A stretch of DNA of 64,000 bases from Chelydra serpentina. Taxonomy: Eukaryota; Chordata; Testudines; Chelydridae. The notes below the pieces were generated by a model, which did not search any database, was not told the DNA's origin, and worked only from the letters and a program-made list of their open reading frames with translations. The stretch lies in the NCBI GenBank assembly GCA_037349315.1, contig JBAIAC010000035.1, positions 9,438,501-9,502,500 of the forward strand, read 5' to 3'. The position numbers and the translations under genes are program-made. Below, piece after piece: positions 13,023 through 25,510 of this stretch (the first letter of the stretch is position 1; every line of letters starts with the position of its first letter).

Positions 13023-16000
13023 GTCTTTGCAGAGTGAGACCCCTATAGAGTCAGGCAGAGGGTGCCAGTGTATTTTGTATTTTTCATTCTTGATTGTTTT
13101 TATGACCGATAAAATCCAATACATTTGTGCACACTCTTTTGGTAGCATTTGAAACAAACTTTTAAAATCTGCAGGAAGGCATGTGTATATATATTTCTCT
13201 GTCTCCATCAGAGGGACTAGCCATAAGGTTATCTGAAATTATTCCCGGCATTATTTTTGTATCCGCTCTCAGGAATCTTTGTCAAAATTACCTCTCATTA
13301 TCATCCATTTTGGAACTAGCTAAACATGAAGCTGTTCAAAGCTTTCTTTTTTCTAGAAGCATTTCAGACAGTTGACCTTAGTCCAAAATCTTCCAGCAGT
13401 AGAAAACCATCATGTATTAAAAACACATGCAGATCTATGGTTGATTATGTCTAGAAATGCTGAGAATAACAAACTTTGACATTTAACCAGTAGCCACCAA
13501 CCCTGCTATAAATATTTATGTATGAAGATCGACACAGAACCCTTGTTTATTTTAAACCAGAACACTCAGAATTTAAAAAAAGAGTACTTTAATCTGAGGC
13601 ATGTTTATGCAATGTTCATTATCTTAAGATATATATTTGGAATTTGAGGGCCATCTTACGTGATTAGTTACACAGCTATCAATCAGCTCGACTCATGTCA
13701 TTGCAGTCACCATAATCCAGTGGTGTAGCTACGAATGGAAATTTGCATGGGCCTCAACTTATGATGGACAGGCAATGTCTACTACCTGAGATCCCACCCT
13801 CAGAGTGCATGGTTAAAAAAAAGGTGGTTAATAAATGTACTTAAGCTTGGCAGTCACACAGGCTCAGATTTAGATGGGCCTGGGTGCTAATTGGATGGGG
13901 CCGTGACCCACCCAAGCCCACGCCTCTGCTCTAGTCTGCCACATGTGCAATTGAGACCCACAGACTTATTTCCAGAGGAAATTAAAGTGTCATCAAGCTG
14001 TAGCATGTGGCAATTACTAGGTCACCACAGGATTTTGTTCCTGTCAACCTTGTCCATCTCCATCCTTTTGTCACATTCTTTCTGCACTGTGTCTAACATG
14101 AGACGAAGATCTTCATGACATGGACCTTATCCTTTCAACATGCCTCTGTGGGACACTTAGCACAACTTTGGGGGCTGTAAAAATATTCCATACACTAAAT
14201 AATAGTTGGTATTAAAATACTGATAGGAAAAACCTGCTGAGGATGCCAAGGGAATACATAGAATCAGCAGGTTATCCTGGCTGCTTCCCTTTGCTGGTCT
14301 GCACTGTCCTCTCTTGGGGTTGCACCTGGCTGGCTGCGGGATACCCAACAGATGTCAGATTGACCTAGGGCTGAAGAGGGGTTGGCTTCAATAGACTTTG
14401 GATATAAGGCTAAGGATACATCAGTCCTTTTGGCTGTCCCCCCATGGGGGACAATAGGCCTCTTTTCCCTACATGCAAGGAGCTCCAGGCCTGCAGAGGG
14501 CACTCCAGGTGAAAATCAAGCATCCAGGTGAATAGTGCCGCTCACGCTCTTGACCCCCCCATCTCTCTGTGGGATGGAGGATCTCTTATACAGATGATCC
14601 CCTCCACTGTATAATCAGACGAAATGGTTTCCACCTCCACACCCCATGATTCCAGTTCAGTAAATGATCTTCACATCAAATTCTTTGTAATAGTGTAAAC
14701 AGGTACGTTGTCAGATTTGTAGTTCCTAGAATGGATGCATACTGATGTGCACGGGCTTTATTTTCTCTCCCTTCTTATCTAGAAGTTCACATGATGTACA
14801 AAATTCAGAAGTACACAAGGAGAGATAGGGCTGGGAGGCAGAAATGAACAGCTTATTATCAGTCAGCCAAGTAAGCATCTAGACAGAATGAGGTTTAGAG
14901 ATCAACTCTGCTGCTGTTTTATTACTTCCAGCACCACATATATTTTCCCTTTCATCTCTAGGATCTTTTCTACAGATAGATGCTTTCCCAGATGTACTTT
15001 CCCATCAGGCATATATGGGTACATGGCAAAGTGAGTGGATTTGGATAATAGTATGTACTGACAGTGTCTTCTTGGTGATAACTTGATAGGAGACTTTCCT
15101 AATGTGGAGAATAAAGGGATGTCAGAGTCCTAATAAAACTATTCATACTATCAGCCATTTTCATCAAGTTTTCAGAAGGTACACGCGTTGGGATTTTACC
15201 TGTAACCGTTTGCTGTTCTGTACAATGAGACAGTTTTTACAAGTAAAAAACTGCAAAAAAAAAACCCTCTTTCCTTTAAGAGGCAAAACAATAGAATTTC
15301 CCTGGAAAAAAAATAGCAAGACAGCATTTCTAATCACCATTTCCCCTCAGATTTTCTCTATAGAGCCACTCATCCTGGCCCCAGAAACGATCAAACACAG
15401 ACAACAGTGACAGCTCCATTCGCTCTGCCACCACTAATTGGCTTTAGTTCTGACCTCGAGTAACCACATCTAAGGGTGAGGGGGAAGTTCAGACACTGTG
15501 GACACTCAATCTATGGTCTCTTTGATGGGACTCCCAATGTTAGGGGTAGGAAGAAAGACTAGTCATGGCCATCGTGGCAATTGGTTGTGTGTTGTAGACT
15601 CCTCTCCAATGTGACACGAATTGAGACCACCAACTTCATTTCACAGGCGCTACTGAGCCACCATCCAATAATGACAGTTTTGTAACCTGATGTGAAAATG
15701 TACAAAAATTTCAGTTCTTGCAGGCAGAAGTCAGAAGAATCAAACCGGTTTCAAACAGCGCCAAGCAACGGACTATATTTATGGTGAGTATTTTAAGCAC
15801 TAGTGTCTCAGATTAAGAAGAAGACCAAACCTGAAATGTTTCAAATACAGTATTAGTAGACTTAATGTGATAAAAGATTTAACCTTTTCTCAGTACCCTT
15901 CTTCTATCACCTCTTTTATATATGTCATTAGGATTTCATCATCTTCACGGTCTTCCATTTCAGATAAGAAGATATGGTCGTGCAGATAAAACATAAAACG

Positions 16001-16910
16001 CATGAAAGGGATTTTTCCATGCACTGCCTAATAACCTGAGGAATTTGAGTTACTAGTTAATTCTTTTCTACTTTTATTATTTCAGTGGCACATGTAATTC
16101 TGTAGAGAGAAACCACCTCTCAAATATTTGTTAGTCACATTAACTTAATAAGAGTTGGCATTATTCATTGCTTTGTTAAAATAAAATCTCTAAGGACTCC
16201 AACTCAGTGGTTTGTAACAATGATACCAGGATCAGTTTCCACAGTTCTTGTATGGTGGTGATTGACATTTTAACTCTTGTTCCTGATGACAGAGACCTTA
16301 TTTTTTACCAGGTACTGTATCCCTGGTTAGCAAAACAATACATTTACTACTGGGTGCATACAGTGGTAAGCCACAATTTCACTACTCTGTGCTATATATA
16401 AATGCTGTATGAAGTGGCGAAGCAAAAAAAGAGTTAAAAGTACTATGAAGCGGTGAAGGAAAGAGTTAAAAATCAGGCTGGGCTGTTCCTGAATATCTTT
16501 TAAAAATGTGTTCTTCCTCACTGACTTTCAATCTAATAGCTTGAGATTGTATGATACACCAGTACAACCACACCAAAAATTATTTTGGTTAGGGCTGGTT
16601 TTAAAACTTCCTACATAATAATCTGCCTGATTCAACCACTCCAGGCAGGCAGATGTTTTTCAGAAGGGGACTAAGGACTGAAAATATGAATTTTTCCTTT
16701 ATGCCTAAATCCAAGCCCATGAGACGTGAGTTAATCATATTGAAAGAGTCAAGGGGCCTCACGTGTGCTTCGGGCTTGACCTTAGTTTCATTGTTTCCCC
16801 CCATGTGCTATTCATTACTATATTGATGCACAACTATTGTCATAAATCTGTGCTCTCTTATTAAATAATTCTATTAGTTAAAGCATTGCATGCATTGCCC
16901 ACGGGATGGA
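13023..16910. other. Intergenic, no gene recognised
   Basis: A long AT-rich stretch with no exon or clear repeat. The largest ORF (15102-15410, plus) is lysine-rich with no domain and reads through an A-run. Confidence 0.4.
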
Positions 16911-17124
16911 GGCCCTGTCTACACTGGGCTTTTAGCAGTTTTAGCCGGAACTCTCTTTCAGCTGTATTCAAGCTAACATGGTTTCCAATATACTTTGGCC
17001 AGCCAGTGGGTTTAGAGCCAAGCTGTGATGGAATTGTAACGCTGTTTACAAATGCGGTTTTAACTCCTGCATTGCAGAGCTGCACTGAACTCTGCGCTGG
17101 CACATCCCAGTGTAAGATAGGGCC
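16911..17124. mobile_element. DNA transposon MITE with 'ggccct..ctacactgg' ends
   Basis: The left end ggccctgtctacactggg and the right end cccagtgtaagatagggcc form an imperfect terminal inverted repeat of 18-19 bases. The interior is not strongly palindromic. The 178- and 155-residue ORFs over this stretch (16886-17422 plus, 16861-17328 minus) run through this MITE and the adjoining SINE and are not genes. Confidence 0.6.
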
Positions 17125-17249
17125 TGTCTCGTGCCACGCTGGATGGCAAAAGTATACTATTAACCATTTCATAGCTGGAACCACTTTCAAATGCACTTCC
17201 CGTGATAAGGTTCCAACCAAGGCAGGTAGCAAGCCGGAGACGACTGAGC

Positions 17250-17455
17250 CAGAGTGTGGTTTAGTGGTTAGGCCGAGAATCAGAACCCAGATTTCTGCTC
17301 CTATCTTACCACTGAAGTCCTTTGACATCTTGGGGCAATTTGTCTATCTGCAAAACAGGGATCATTTCCTTACTGAGGTGTGGCCAGCCTCCCCTAGTAA
17401 ATGTTTTTGTAAAGCTCTTTGAGTTAAAGGTGTCATATAAATGACAACTTTTATT
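17250..17455 (+). mobile_element. MIR-like SINE (diverged)
   Basis: It carries 'gtggtttagtggttaggccg', then 'tgacatcttggggcaatttg', 'tctatctgcaaaacagggat' and 'taaagctctttgagttaaag'. This is the order of a tRNA-head SINE with a MIR-like core and tail. Confidence 0.6.
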
Positions 17456-17834
17456 AGCTACAGAACCCACTTAGCCATTTCTTATCATGTTCATGTACAG
17501 CAATGGCTACAGAGCTTGTGGTTTAAAAATTTTCTGATTTAATATCATGAAAAAAACTTGATAAGGCACCAATGAACAGTATTCTGAATAGTTTGTTCAT
17601 CAACATGATATCTCTGGGTCATCACCTCCCAAGGGCAGTGAAGGGGGAAGACAAGAGAGTCAGGACTAATATTTTTAAACGGGGGGTTTATATGCTATCC
17701 CCTAAGAAACAGGTTTAATTGAAATTACAAAATCCTAGCTTCATAAGAAATAGACACTCTTTTTAAAATTCCCCTATTAAGGTAAAGAGTCCTCTAAAAG
17801 AAGTGCTAAGGACTGGCGTATGCGCCTACAGCTA

Positions 17835-17950
17835 GAGAGAGCGCCAGGCTCTGTTTGTACAGGGCCTAGCCCAATGAGGCTCCTATTCTTGGCTTTCCTT
17901 CAGGCACTACTATTGTAAATATGATTTAATAACTATAACTAAACTCCTAG
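17835..17950 (+). mobile_element. Cry-type SINE 3' fragment
   Basis: 'ctgtttgtacagggcctagc' followed by 'ccaatgaggctcc' and 'ggcactactattgtaaata' matches the Cry SINE tail order. Confidence 0.65.
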
Positions 17951-18540
17951 CCTGGAGTTAAGCTTCAGAGATAAATCAATGTTCTAAGGCAGAGTGAGCA
18001 TCTAAACTATGCTCCCCAGCTGAAGTGAGCTCCTAAGTTAGTTAAACTTCCACACAAAAATTAACTCCAAGTCTGAAAGAGATTTGTTACTAACCTAAAC
18101 TCCCTAGCTAAAGCAAATGCCCCACACCTAGAGACCAGCTTTGTAGTCCTTAACCCAACCCCTAATAGGTTCTGACCAATCATCCCTCTCCAGATGACCC
18201 AAAATGAATCTTCACAGCCAACAGCAAACACCTGTGGCCTCTTTCAAAACTCCATCACCATATTTCCCTAAAATAGAAACACCTGAAGCTCTGTTCTGTC
18301 AACAATCCTCATCCTGCTCATCACCTGTCCTGTTTTCTCTGGCCAGGCATCAAGTCCCAAAATGCGCAGGTGTTCTGAGTCTTCATTGCAACACTAAACA
18401 GTTTGCGAATGAAGCAAGTACTGAATCCCAGCAGCTCATCAGGCCAATGGAACGGCACTATTTCACATTGTGATTTAAACAGCCAAGCCACAACACAAAC
18501 CCAAATCCAGGACAGTCCAACAGTACTTTTTGTTAGATCA
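17951..18540. other. Intergenic, no gene recognised
   Basis: The plus-strand ORF at 18204-18473 (89 residues, proline- and serine-rich) has no domain, no splice context and no recognisable relative. I do not call it a gene. Confidence 0.4.
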
Positions 18541-18632
18541 TACCTGGATTTTCAGAGGTGCTGAGCACTGGTAGCTCCCATTAACATCAATTGAGGTGCT
18601 CAGCAATGCTGAAATTCAGGCCTTTAGCGATT
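18541..18632. mobile_element. Short palindromic MITE (tttcagaggtgctgagca family)
   Basis: 'gattttcagaggtgctgagc' is the near-inverse of 'gctcagcaatgctgaaattc', forming a hairpin of about 90 bases. I know this family as widespread in turtles and birds. Confidence 0.7.
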
Positions 18633-19725
18633 AGTCAGTTTGCAAAGCTTTCTTTTTCTGTTCAGCCTTCTCTTTTTCTTTCCTACGCTCTGCATTGTGG
18701 TTTACAGATCTAGTGGTTCTTGTGAGCAGGAGATGAAATAAACTGAACTGGTATCAATTCTAGCCCCAAAACTTTATTAGCAGTAACAGAATTTGAGTGA
18801 AGGGGAAAATGTTCACTGACTTCTTCAAAACACAATTACTGAGTAATTCAGTAACTCCTGGCCTAATCCATGAAAAATGAGACCTGGTATAGTACAGCAG
18901 GAGCCATGCTCTATGGTGACATCAAGATGTTAATGAAAGAATTATATCAACAATTCCAGGGCTGTCTGCTTTATTTATACTTAAATCTGGTGGTAGACAC
19001 AATTATGGTAGATTAACCTTGGCATCACTCCAGTATGAAAACAATATACCAGGGCCAAATTTTGTTCTAAGTATATCATATCTGTTACTGTTCTGAGTTT
19101 ATATTTATTATGCTTGGAGTGATAAACTGTAATTAATTCACAGAACATAATAATTACAGTATAACATGCCAACAAGGTTTCTCAAGATTATGTTATCATT
19201 TGTGGGGAGAGTAACTTGAAATATGAAGGTTAACTTTCTTTGATCTAAAGAGGCTTGATTTTGTTTTGATTTGATTCTTTGGGGCAATTAGTGCAGCTGT
19301 GAAGTTGTAATTCCACGTATATGTTTAGCACGCGTCATTCTCCTTTTCAGCATTGTTCACGCTTTTGTGTGCTTCTTAATTCCAGCTCGCTCAAGTGTGT
19401 GTTGATTATCAACAGTGGAATCTTCTTGGACCATTCAATATCGCTGACCTGCACGTTTTCACTTGAATTACGAATTGCAGAAAATGTCCTACTCACAGAG
19501 TCAAAATTGCTCTGGCATATTGGCATGCAGAGAAATACTCAGCTGCCCCAGAAAGACCCAGGCAGAAAGCCTGGTCCCACAGAACTCAAAGGGAGTTTTG
19601 TCATCGAGTTCAATGGGGCCCTAATATTGGGAACAACCTGAGAGCATCACAAAGGTGCAACACAACTAATAGAAGACGAGACTAACCCTGTGCAGGGGTC
19701 AGCAGAAAACCCCTCAAGACTCACT
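18633..19725. other. Intergenic, no gene recognised
   Basis: Short ORFs only. No splice-bounded exon, RNA gene or definable repeat was found. Confidence 0.4.
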
Positions 19726-20155
19726 TAGGTCTACACAGAGTTTTTGTACCTGTATAACTATTTGGGTTAGGGGTGTGATTCTTTTACCAAATTAGTTATT
19801 CTGGTACAACTCCTTGTGTGGCTGGAGTTACACTGGTCTAAAGGTGCCGTATGCTGCTGTAGCCCATGCCTACTAGGTGTGGGTTAAACAGTATCCCAAA
19901 TCAGGGAAGCTCATCCTGAGCTGCAGAGGCTTACCCAGCTCACTTCCACCACTCAATCACGATGTGGCCTAGCCAGCCCCAGAGGGGACACAGAGTGCCA
20001 CACTACGCTGGCATAGGTTACACTAGTATAGCTCATTCCCCTCCCCATGCAGAAATATGTTAAACCAGCATAAGCATATGTGTACCTCAAACTTTATCCC
20101 CACTGGCGGGGGGGAGGGGTTTACCAGTGTAGTTACAGTGGATACAAGCGGTGTG
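19726..20155. repeat. Degenerate 'ggtctacac' DNA-transposon-like repeat
   Basis: It begins 'taggtctacacagagttttt' and includes 'ggttacactagtatagctca' style words that recur in turtle MITEs. Ends and superfamily could not be fixed. Confidence 0.4.
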
Positions 20156-20160
20156 AGCAG

Positions 20161-20432
20161 AGGCCTGGTCTACACGAGTTTTGCTGGCATAGCTATGTCA
20201 GCTAGGAGTCTGAAAAATCACACACACACCCCAAGGGGCACAGCTAGGCCGGTAGACCCCCCCGTTGAAACACAACGATACTGACTGACAAGTGAGTGGT
20301 TCTATCAGCATAGCTAATGTTGTTTGGGGAGGTGGGAAGGAGTTCTTCTGTCAGCTTATGCCGCATCTATGCTAGGGAGCTCTGCCGCATAGTTATTCCG
20401 CATCGTTATTCCATGTAATGTAGACATGGCTT
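20161..20432. mobile_element. MITE with 'ggtctacac' termini
   Basis: Left end aggcctggtctacacgag, right end atgtagacatggctt in inverted orientation. The interior holds 'ttgctggcatagctatgtca' and related tata/gcata words. Non-coding. Confidence 0.55.
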
Positions 20433-21605
20433 CTGTCTCTCAAAACAGGGCTTAAGCGAGACTTGATGGATGCATTAGTCTCAAGCTGGCCCCTCTGCAC
20501 AGAGCAGTTTCATCCACAGTCAACACAACTCACGGTGTCGTCATACTATAAGCTGGTCTTCAGACCTTTCTCAGACACTGAAACAGAGAGACCGACAAGG
20601 GCCTGTCATTTCTGAAAGAGGAACGTAACGGAAAATCAAGCAGTCCAGAATAAATGGAGAGTGACAGCCCAGTGATCTAAACTCTTACAGAGCTCAGGAA
20701 ATGTATAACTCTGTTGTACATGACTCTGAACAAAGGTGAAGTGAAAGCCTCTGTTTGGACGCCAAAGACTCATTGCATCAGAGCAACAAAAATGCATGTC
20801 AGGAGTTAAGCATCCGTTTACGGTGTTGCTGCGTACTTGTAACAAGGTTGTAAATCATCACTAATGATTACCTAGCCAGCAGAGCATACGTCGTTGTGAG
20901 AGGAAAGCTAGCCTGGCAAAGGCACTTGGTAGCTATTCTAGAAACACTTCAAAACTCTGTGTACACAAATGGTTCTTTCACACGTCTTAACAGATGTTAG
21001 TCATTTTCTCTTCATCTGCATTTAATATTCTGCTACATATTTCTTCTCTGCTCACAAAGTGCAGCAGTCATTCCAAAAACCTGGCTTTGCTTGTTCATAT
21101 TAATAGGATACCTTGGGTTCTTTTGTAAATAGGCAGATGTACATCAGCACTCATTCAAAGTATCTGTTTTCCAATCGCCGTTAATTTTAAATGACTTATT
21201 TTCACTGAGATACACTCCGTACATTGGTGCAATTCCACTGCTCTATCAGAGAGTATTTTTATTCATTGATCTGCTAAAATAAAAGGCACCTAATCCTGTC
21301 TGCACCATAGCAAATGCTTTTACATATTTCAGAATGTTAGCAAAGACTTGGCTCAGGGGGTTGGTAATAGCAAATAGGGCACAGATGTTCAGTGGAAAGA
21401 TGAAGGGTGCCCTACTGCTGCACAATACTGGCGGCTCGAACCTGAACCGTAAGGATAGTAAAAAGCATCGACTGGAGGCAATGTAGTTCAATCCTGGATT
21501 AAATGGGAAGTCACCATGGCTTTCAGTTCAATCCATCGTTTTCACAGACGTTACCTACCCATACATTTCATTGGCTTGGCTTAGTATGTGTCCTTCTCAC
21601 TAAGG

Positions 21606-21876
21606 GTACATATGCACAGCAGCTGGGAGCTGTACTTCCCAGTCTGGGTAGCATACACACATTAGCCCTGCTTCAGCTAGCATGCTAAAAATAGCAGTGC
21701 AGCCACAGCAGTGCAGGCAACGGTCGGGATAGCAGCCCAGGTACGTTCCCGCCCAACCCCCCCCGGTTACATACTCAGGTGGCCCAAGCTGCCACCTGTG
21801 TCACTGTGGCCACACTGCTACTTTTAAGGGCTAGCTTGAGCAGGACTAACACATTTCCAGCCGCTATGCAGATGTT
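21606..21876. repeat. MITE-like repeat with C-rich centre
   Basis: 'gggtacatatgcacagcagc' at the left, and 'ggctagcttgagcaggacta' with 'agatgttcccatatg' at the right, recall a turtle 'gggtatgtctac' MITE. Ends are degenerate. Confidence 0.4.
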
Positions 21877-21957
21877 CCCATATGGCCTGATCCAAATCCC
21901 AGCGCAGTCAAATTAAAGACGTCCAGTGATGTCAGTGGGCTTGGGATCAGGCCCCTA
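21877..21957. mobile_element. Short palindromic MITE (cctgatccaaa family)
   Basis: The left end 'ggcctgatccaaatcccagc' is the inverse of the right end 'gtgggcttgggatcaggccc'. Two more copies of this family lie at 35611 and 39804. Confidence 0.75.
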
Positions 21958-23541
21958 ACCAAAGCAACTGATGGACCTTAAGCAGAATCACAGTTTAAAT
22001 TGTTTTGACTCATAAGTAGCCACTTAAGTAGCTCTGAAGGTGAATAGTTTAACTTAGAGAAGATGGGTTTTATGAAATAATGGATTGCTTCACTTTTTAA
22101 AGAAGAGCCAGAAAACCCCCTTCTTTCTACTATATTTCTTCAGTTTGCTTCCTGGAATGGACAGCAGTCCAGTGTCAACCATGTTGCTGCCAGATCAAGT
22201 TGCTGTCTCTCTGGAGATCTCTGTAAGCTGTAAGAGACCTACTGAAGCAAAAGTGATGTCACATATTGTCCGCCGTCAATGAGGGAGAAATCAGGCAGAA
22301 GTGAGACTCTTACATAATATTAAATACACCCAAGACAATATCACAAAAGAGTTCTTAGTCAGTATCAATCTAAATGGCTTTTATTTTATTAGATATTTAT
22401 TTCATTATTTGAATACACATATTCTTAGACAGACATTGCGGGTATTTAAAACACTATCTGGGAGAACTGTTCAAACATTAATCTTTTCTGTTCTAAGCTT
22501 ATCTTTTTGTGTAGAGAACACAAAGTCACAAAAGTAAACATATCTTTCAGTTTTGCCTCTGCAAGAGAGGAAATATTGAAACTTAAGTAAATTAAGCATG
22601 CAGATAATATTTGTAGTGTTGTTTCCTGATCATTTTTATCTACCTCTTTCCTTCAGTTTTGTAGTTTAGATTTTTTTAATCCCTTTCATTTTAGACAAAA
22701 TGTCGGTGCCCTCTGTTTATTTCAATCATAAATTAAACTAAAGATTGGGCAGGTCATTGCAGAAGGGAATCCTGAATTAAGGTCTCAAATCTTACCCTCA
22801 CTGGAATGAACTGAAGTTTTGCCATATTTTCCCCATACTAGGAGCAGAAGTGGACTCCAAGAGAGAAAATGTATTAACTTTTCATAGACCAAATAATATC
22901 ATTCACAGATGCAATAATATTTTGGATATTTTCTGTCTTTATTTTTAAGATACCAAGAGGCAGATGTAGTATTCTAGCCTAAGAGCTAAGTCCCCGCAAA
23001 ATGCTGGTTTTAAAATATCAACTACATTTGGTCTGATGTGACCCGATATTGGTCTGAAACTAGAATTCAATAAATATTTCATTCACCTCTAATTTGAAAA
23101 CAGTCAAATAGCCTTTTTTTTCTTTACACATTATAAAAATAAATGCCTGTTAAGCAGAGACCTGGTCTTTCAAGTTTGAAGCTGAAGGGAATCCCAAGAA
23201 ATACAGATTATAATGGAAAAAATTACTAGACTTTTACTGGGATGTTGCTAAAGGCAACAATATAACAAACTGCGTGCATGTAATGTTTTAATTTAATGTA
23301 TTCAGAACAGTGTAGAGTTGGTGGTACAGTCCCAGCTCAGATCTGACTGGCACAAATCCCCACACTTTGGACTCTTTTTACCCTGGCCTGGGGCATCTGA
23401 TGGCAGAAAGAACTGCTGCTGCTCAGCACTTCTGGTTACATATTTAACCAATTACCTATGGCCAGCAGTTCTGAGAATTAGCCCAAGACTTTTCAGGTTG
23501 GGTACCCAAGAGTTGAGGCACCCAAAATCATGGGCTCCTGT
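21958..23541. other. Intergenic, AT-rich, no gene
   Basis: No recognisable exon or repeat. The ORF that starts at 23318 gains its length by running into the adjacent transposon. Confidence 0.4.
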
Positions 23542-23739
23542 CAGGGCCGGCTCTAGCTTTTTTGCTGCCCCACGCAGCCAAAAAAAAAAAAAGCTGCGGC
23601 CGAAGCTGCCACTGAAGAAAGGAAAAAAAAAAAAAGCGGCCCTTGAAATGTGCCGCCTCAGGAATGGCCAGAATGCCGCCCCTTCACATTTGCCGCCCCA
23701 AGCACCTGCTTCCTTTGCTGGTGCCTGGAGCCGGCCCTG
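23542..23739. mobile_element. hAT-type MITE, 198 bp, perfect 8-bp TSD
   Basis: The element starts cagggccggctctag and ends ctggagccggccctg, a 15-base terminal inverted repeat with one mismatch. It is flanked by the same 8 bases, gctcctgt, at 23534-23541 and 23740-23747. An 8-bp duplication with CAG..CTG ends is the hAT signature. Two A-runs of about 13 lie in the centre. There is no transposase ORF, so it is non-autonomous. The perfect duplication suggests a fairly recent insertion. Confidence 0.93.
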
Positions 23740-23769
23740 GCTCCTGTTAACAGTTTTTGTTTTTCCAAC

Positions 23770-23860
23770 TCTGGCTCAAATTCTTAAAGATACGTAGATG
23801 CCTAACACTTAAGGGAGTTAAGCGCCTAACTATCTTTGAGGATCTGGGCTTCGGGCAGAA
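23770..23860. repeat. Palindromic MITE trace (gcctaa family)
   Basis: 'aagatacgtagatgcctaac' and 'gcgcctaactatctttgagg' are inverted relatives of one another, related to the repeats at 2650 and 26600. Confidence 0.5.
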
Positions 23861-24089
23861 GTCCTGCTTTATCCCCCTGCAACTCCTTGGTTGTTTTGTT
23901 AAAATGTTGTAAATACAGTCAAAATTAAAGCTGTGGGCTGGAAAAACTTTCTGACCTGCCAATGGTCATGCTAAGCAACTTAGCCTCTAACTTCTCACAT
24001 GTTCAAGTAGCTTAGATTGTTCAAGGCATCCTCTCAGTCACTTCACATTTTTAAATCTGTAAACTCAATGGGGTGTTACTACATTACAG

Positions 24090-24197
24090 CGCTCAAAACA
24101 TGTTCTGTGTTTGTACAGTGCCTAGCACAATACAGTCCTTGTGCAGGACTGGAGCTCCTACCGGCTAACACAATACAAATACAAATAATAATAATCA
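24090..24197 (+). mobile_element. Cry-type SINE 3' fragment with AAT tail
   Basis: 'gtttgtacagtgcctagcac' then 'aatacaaatacaaataataataatcac'-type tail (short AAT repeat). This is a 5'-truncated Cry SINE copy. Confidence 0.8.
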
Positions 24198-25510
24198 CTC
24201 AATAGGAACCAAATATTACTTTGCGGCTTTGTGAGTCAAAACTCATGGGAGATTTAGTCATTTAGGACCCGCTCCATTAGATTCAATGGGAGCTGAGAAT
24301 GCCAACACAGGAAGTCCTCATCAACTTACATATTCCTGCAAAGAAAAAATGAGGACTGTAGAAAAACTCAATAGATTGCAATAAAAGATGTACATAGGTC
24401 ATAGATTTCTCCCAAGAGTGTGGGAACAGCTTAAAATCGTTTAGATGGGTGTGCCTGTGTATGTAACCACTAACATTTTTAGGTGTGAAGCATATATCAG
24501 CATGTTTTCAGGAAGACACCTGCTTGATTAGAAGGCCTGCAGGCTTTTAGGAGTATTGAAAAACCTGTTTTTAAAGGGTAGTATACTAGTAGACAGAACC
24601 TGCTTCTGTTCACAGTTCTTTCTATTGCTTATTATCCCAGTGCTGTGTGAAAATCAAGCATCTTCTGTATATTTCTAGCTAGATTTGAGGTGTGCTATTT
24701 TTACTGAATGTTCATTCATACATATATACGCATGTGGTGCGCATGATTATTTCATATAAAATATCTTGTGTTCTAATTTATTCCAGCCTGTAGTCACACA
24801 ATTTAGCAATTCCACTATTATTCTGACTACAGAAGAAAATGATGAAAAGTCTCATTAAAAGCCCTTTTTGCAGTACCAATATTTTGAGCTATGGTACAGA
24901 TTGTAGGGGCAAAAATAAGATCAGATTCTAAGAACCAAACTACAAACAGAATCCATTTAAGTCACACTCCAATCTATGTGCCAGTACTATGTCACAAGGC
25001 ACAAAAGTAAACAGCAACAGATCAATACAAATGAAATAAAATTTCCTTTAGGATCCTGTTTATTACATTAAGCTTACAAGTCACTCAAAGTCAATTGCCA
25101 TGTACTGAAAGGAATAAAAGTAAGGTAATTAATCAAAAGCAGCTACAAAGGATCAGGAGTCATGATTCATGAATTCAGATCAGGTAAAAAGGCACAATCC
25201 TGCCTGCTGAATTTAAGAGAAATCACACCTGTTTATACTAGGTTAGACTCTAAGCCCATGACTCAACCACACACTCATAGCAAGCAAGATAAAAAAGAAT
25301 TTGCATGCCCATGGAAATCAGATTCCAGACTGCCCCTTGAAAACCCCCTTCATGCCTGGTTCAGGTGCCACCTAATATTTATAATTTCCACAGAAAAGTA
25401 ACTAAATCATGAGCTTGAACTTCAGCGCACTGGTGAGATCTCAAATTCTCTTTTGAAACTGCAAGAATCTAATGATCACTATTCTCTTATAGCCTTATAT
25501 TACTCCATCA
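24198..25510. other. Intergenic, no gene recognised
   Basis: AT-rich, short ORFs without domains, no identifiable repeat. Confidence 0.4.

Noticed and set aside
16886..17422. 178-residue plus-strand ORF with a 155-residue ORF opposite
   Set aside because: Both cover a MITE and a SINE fragment. No domain and no splice context.
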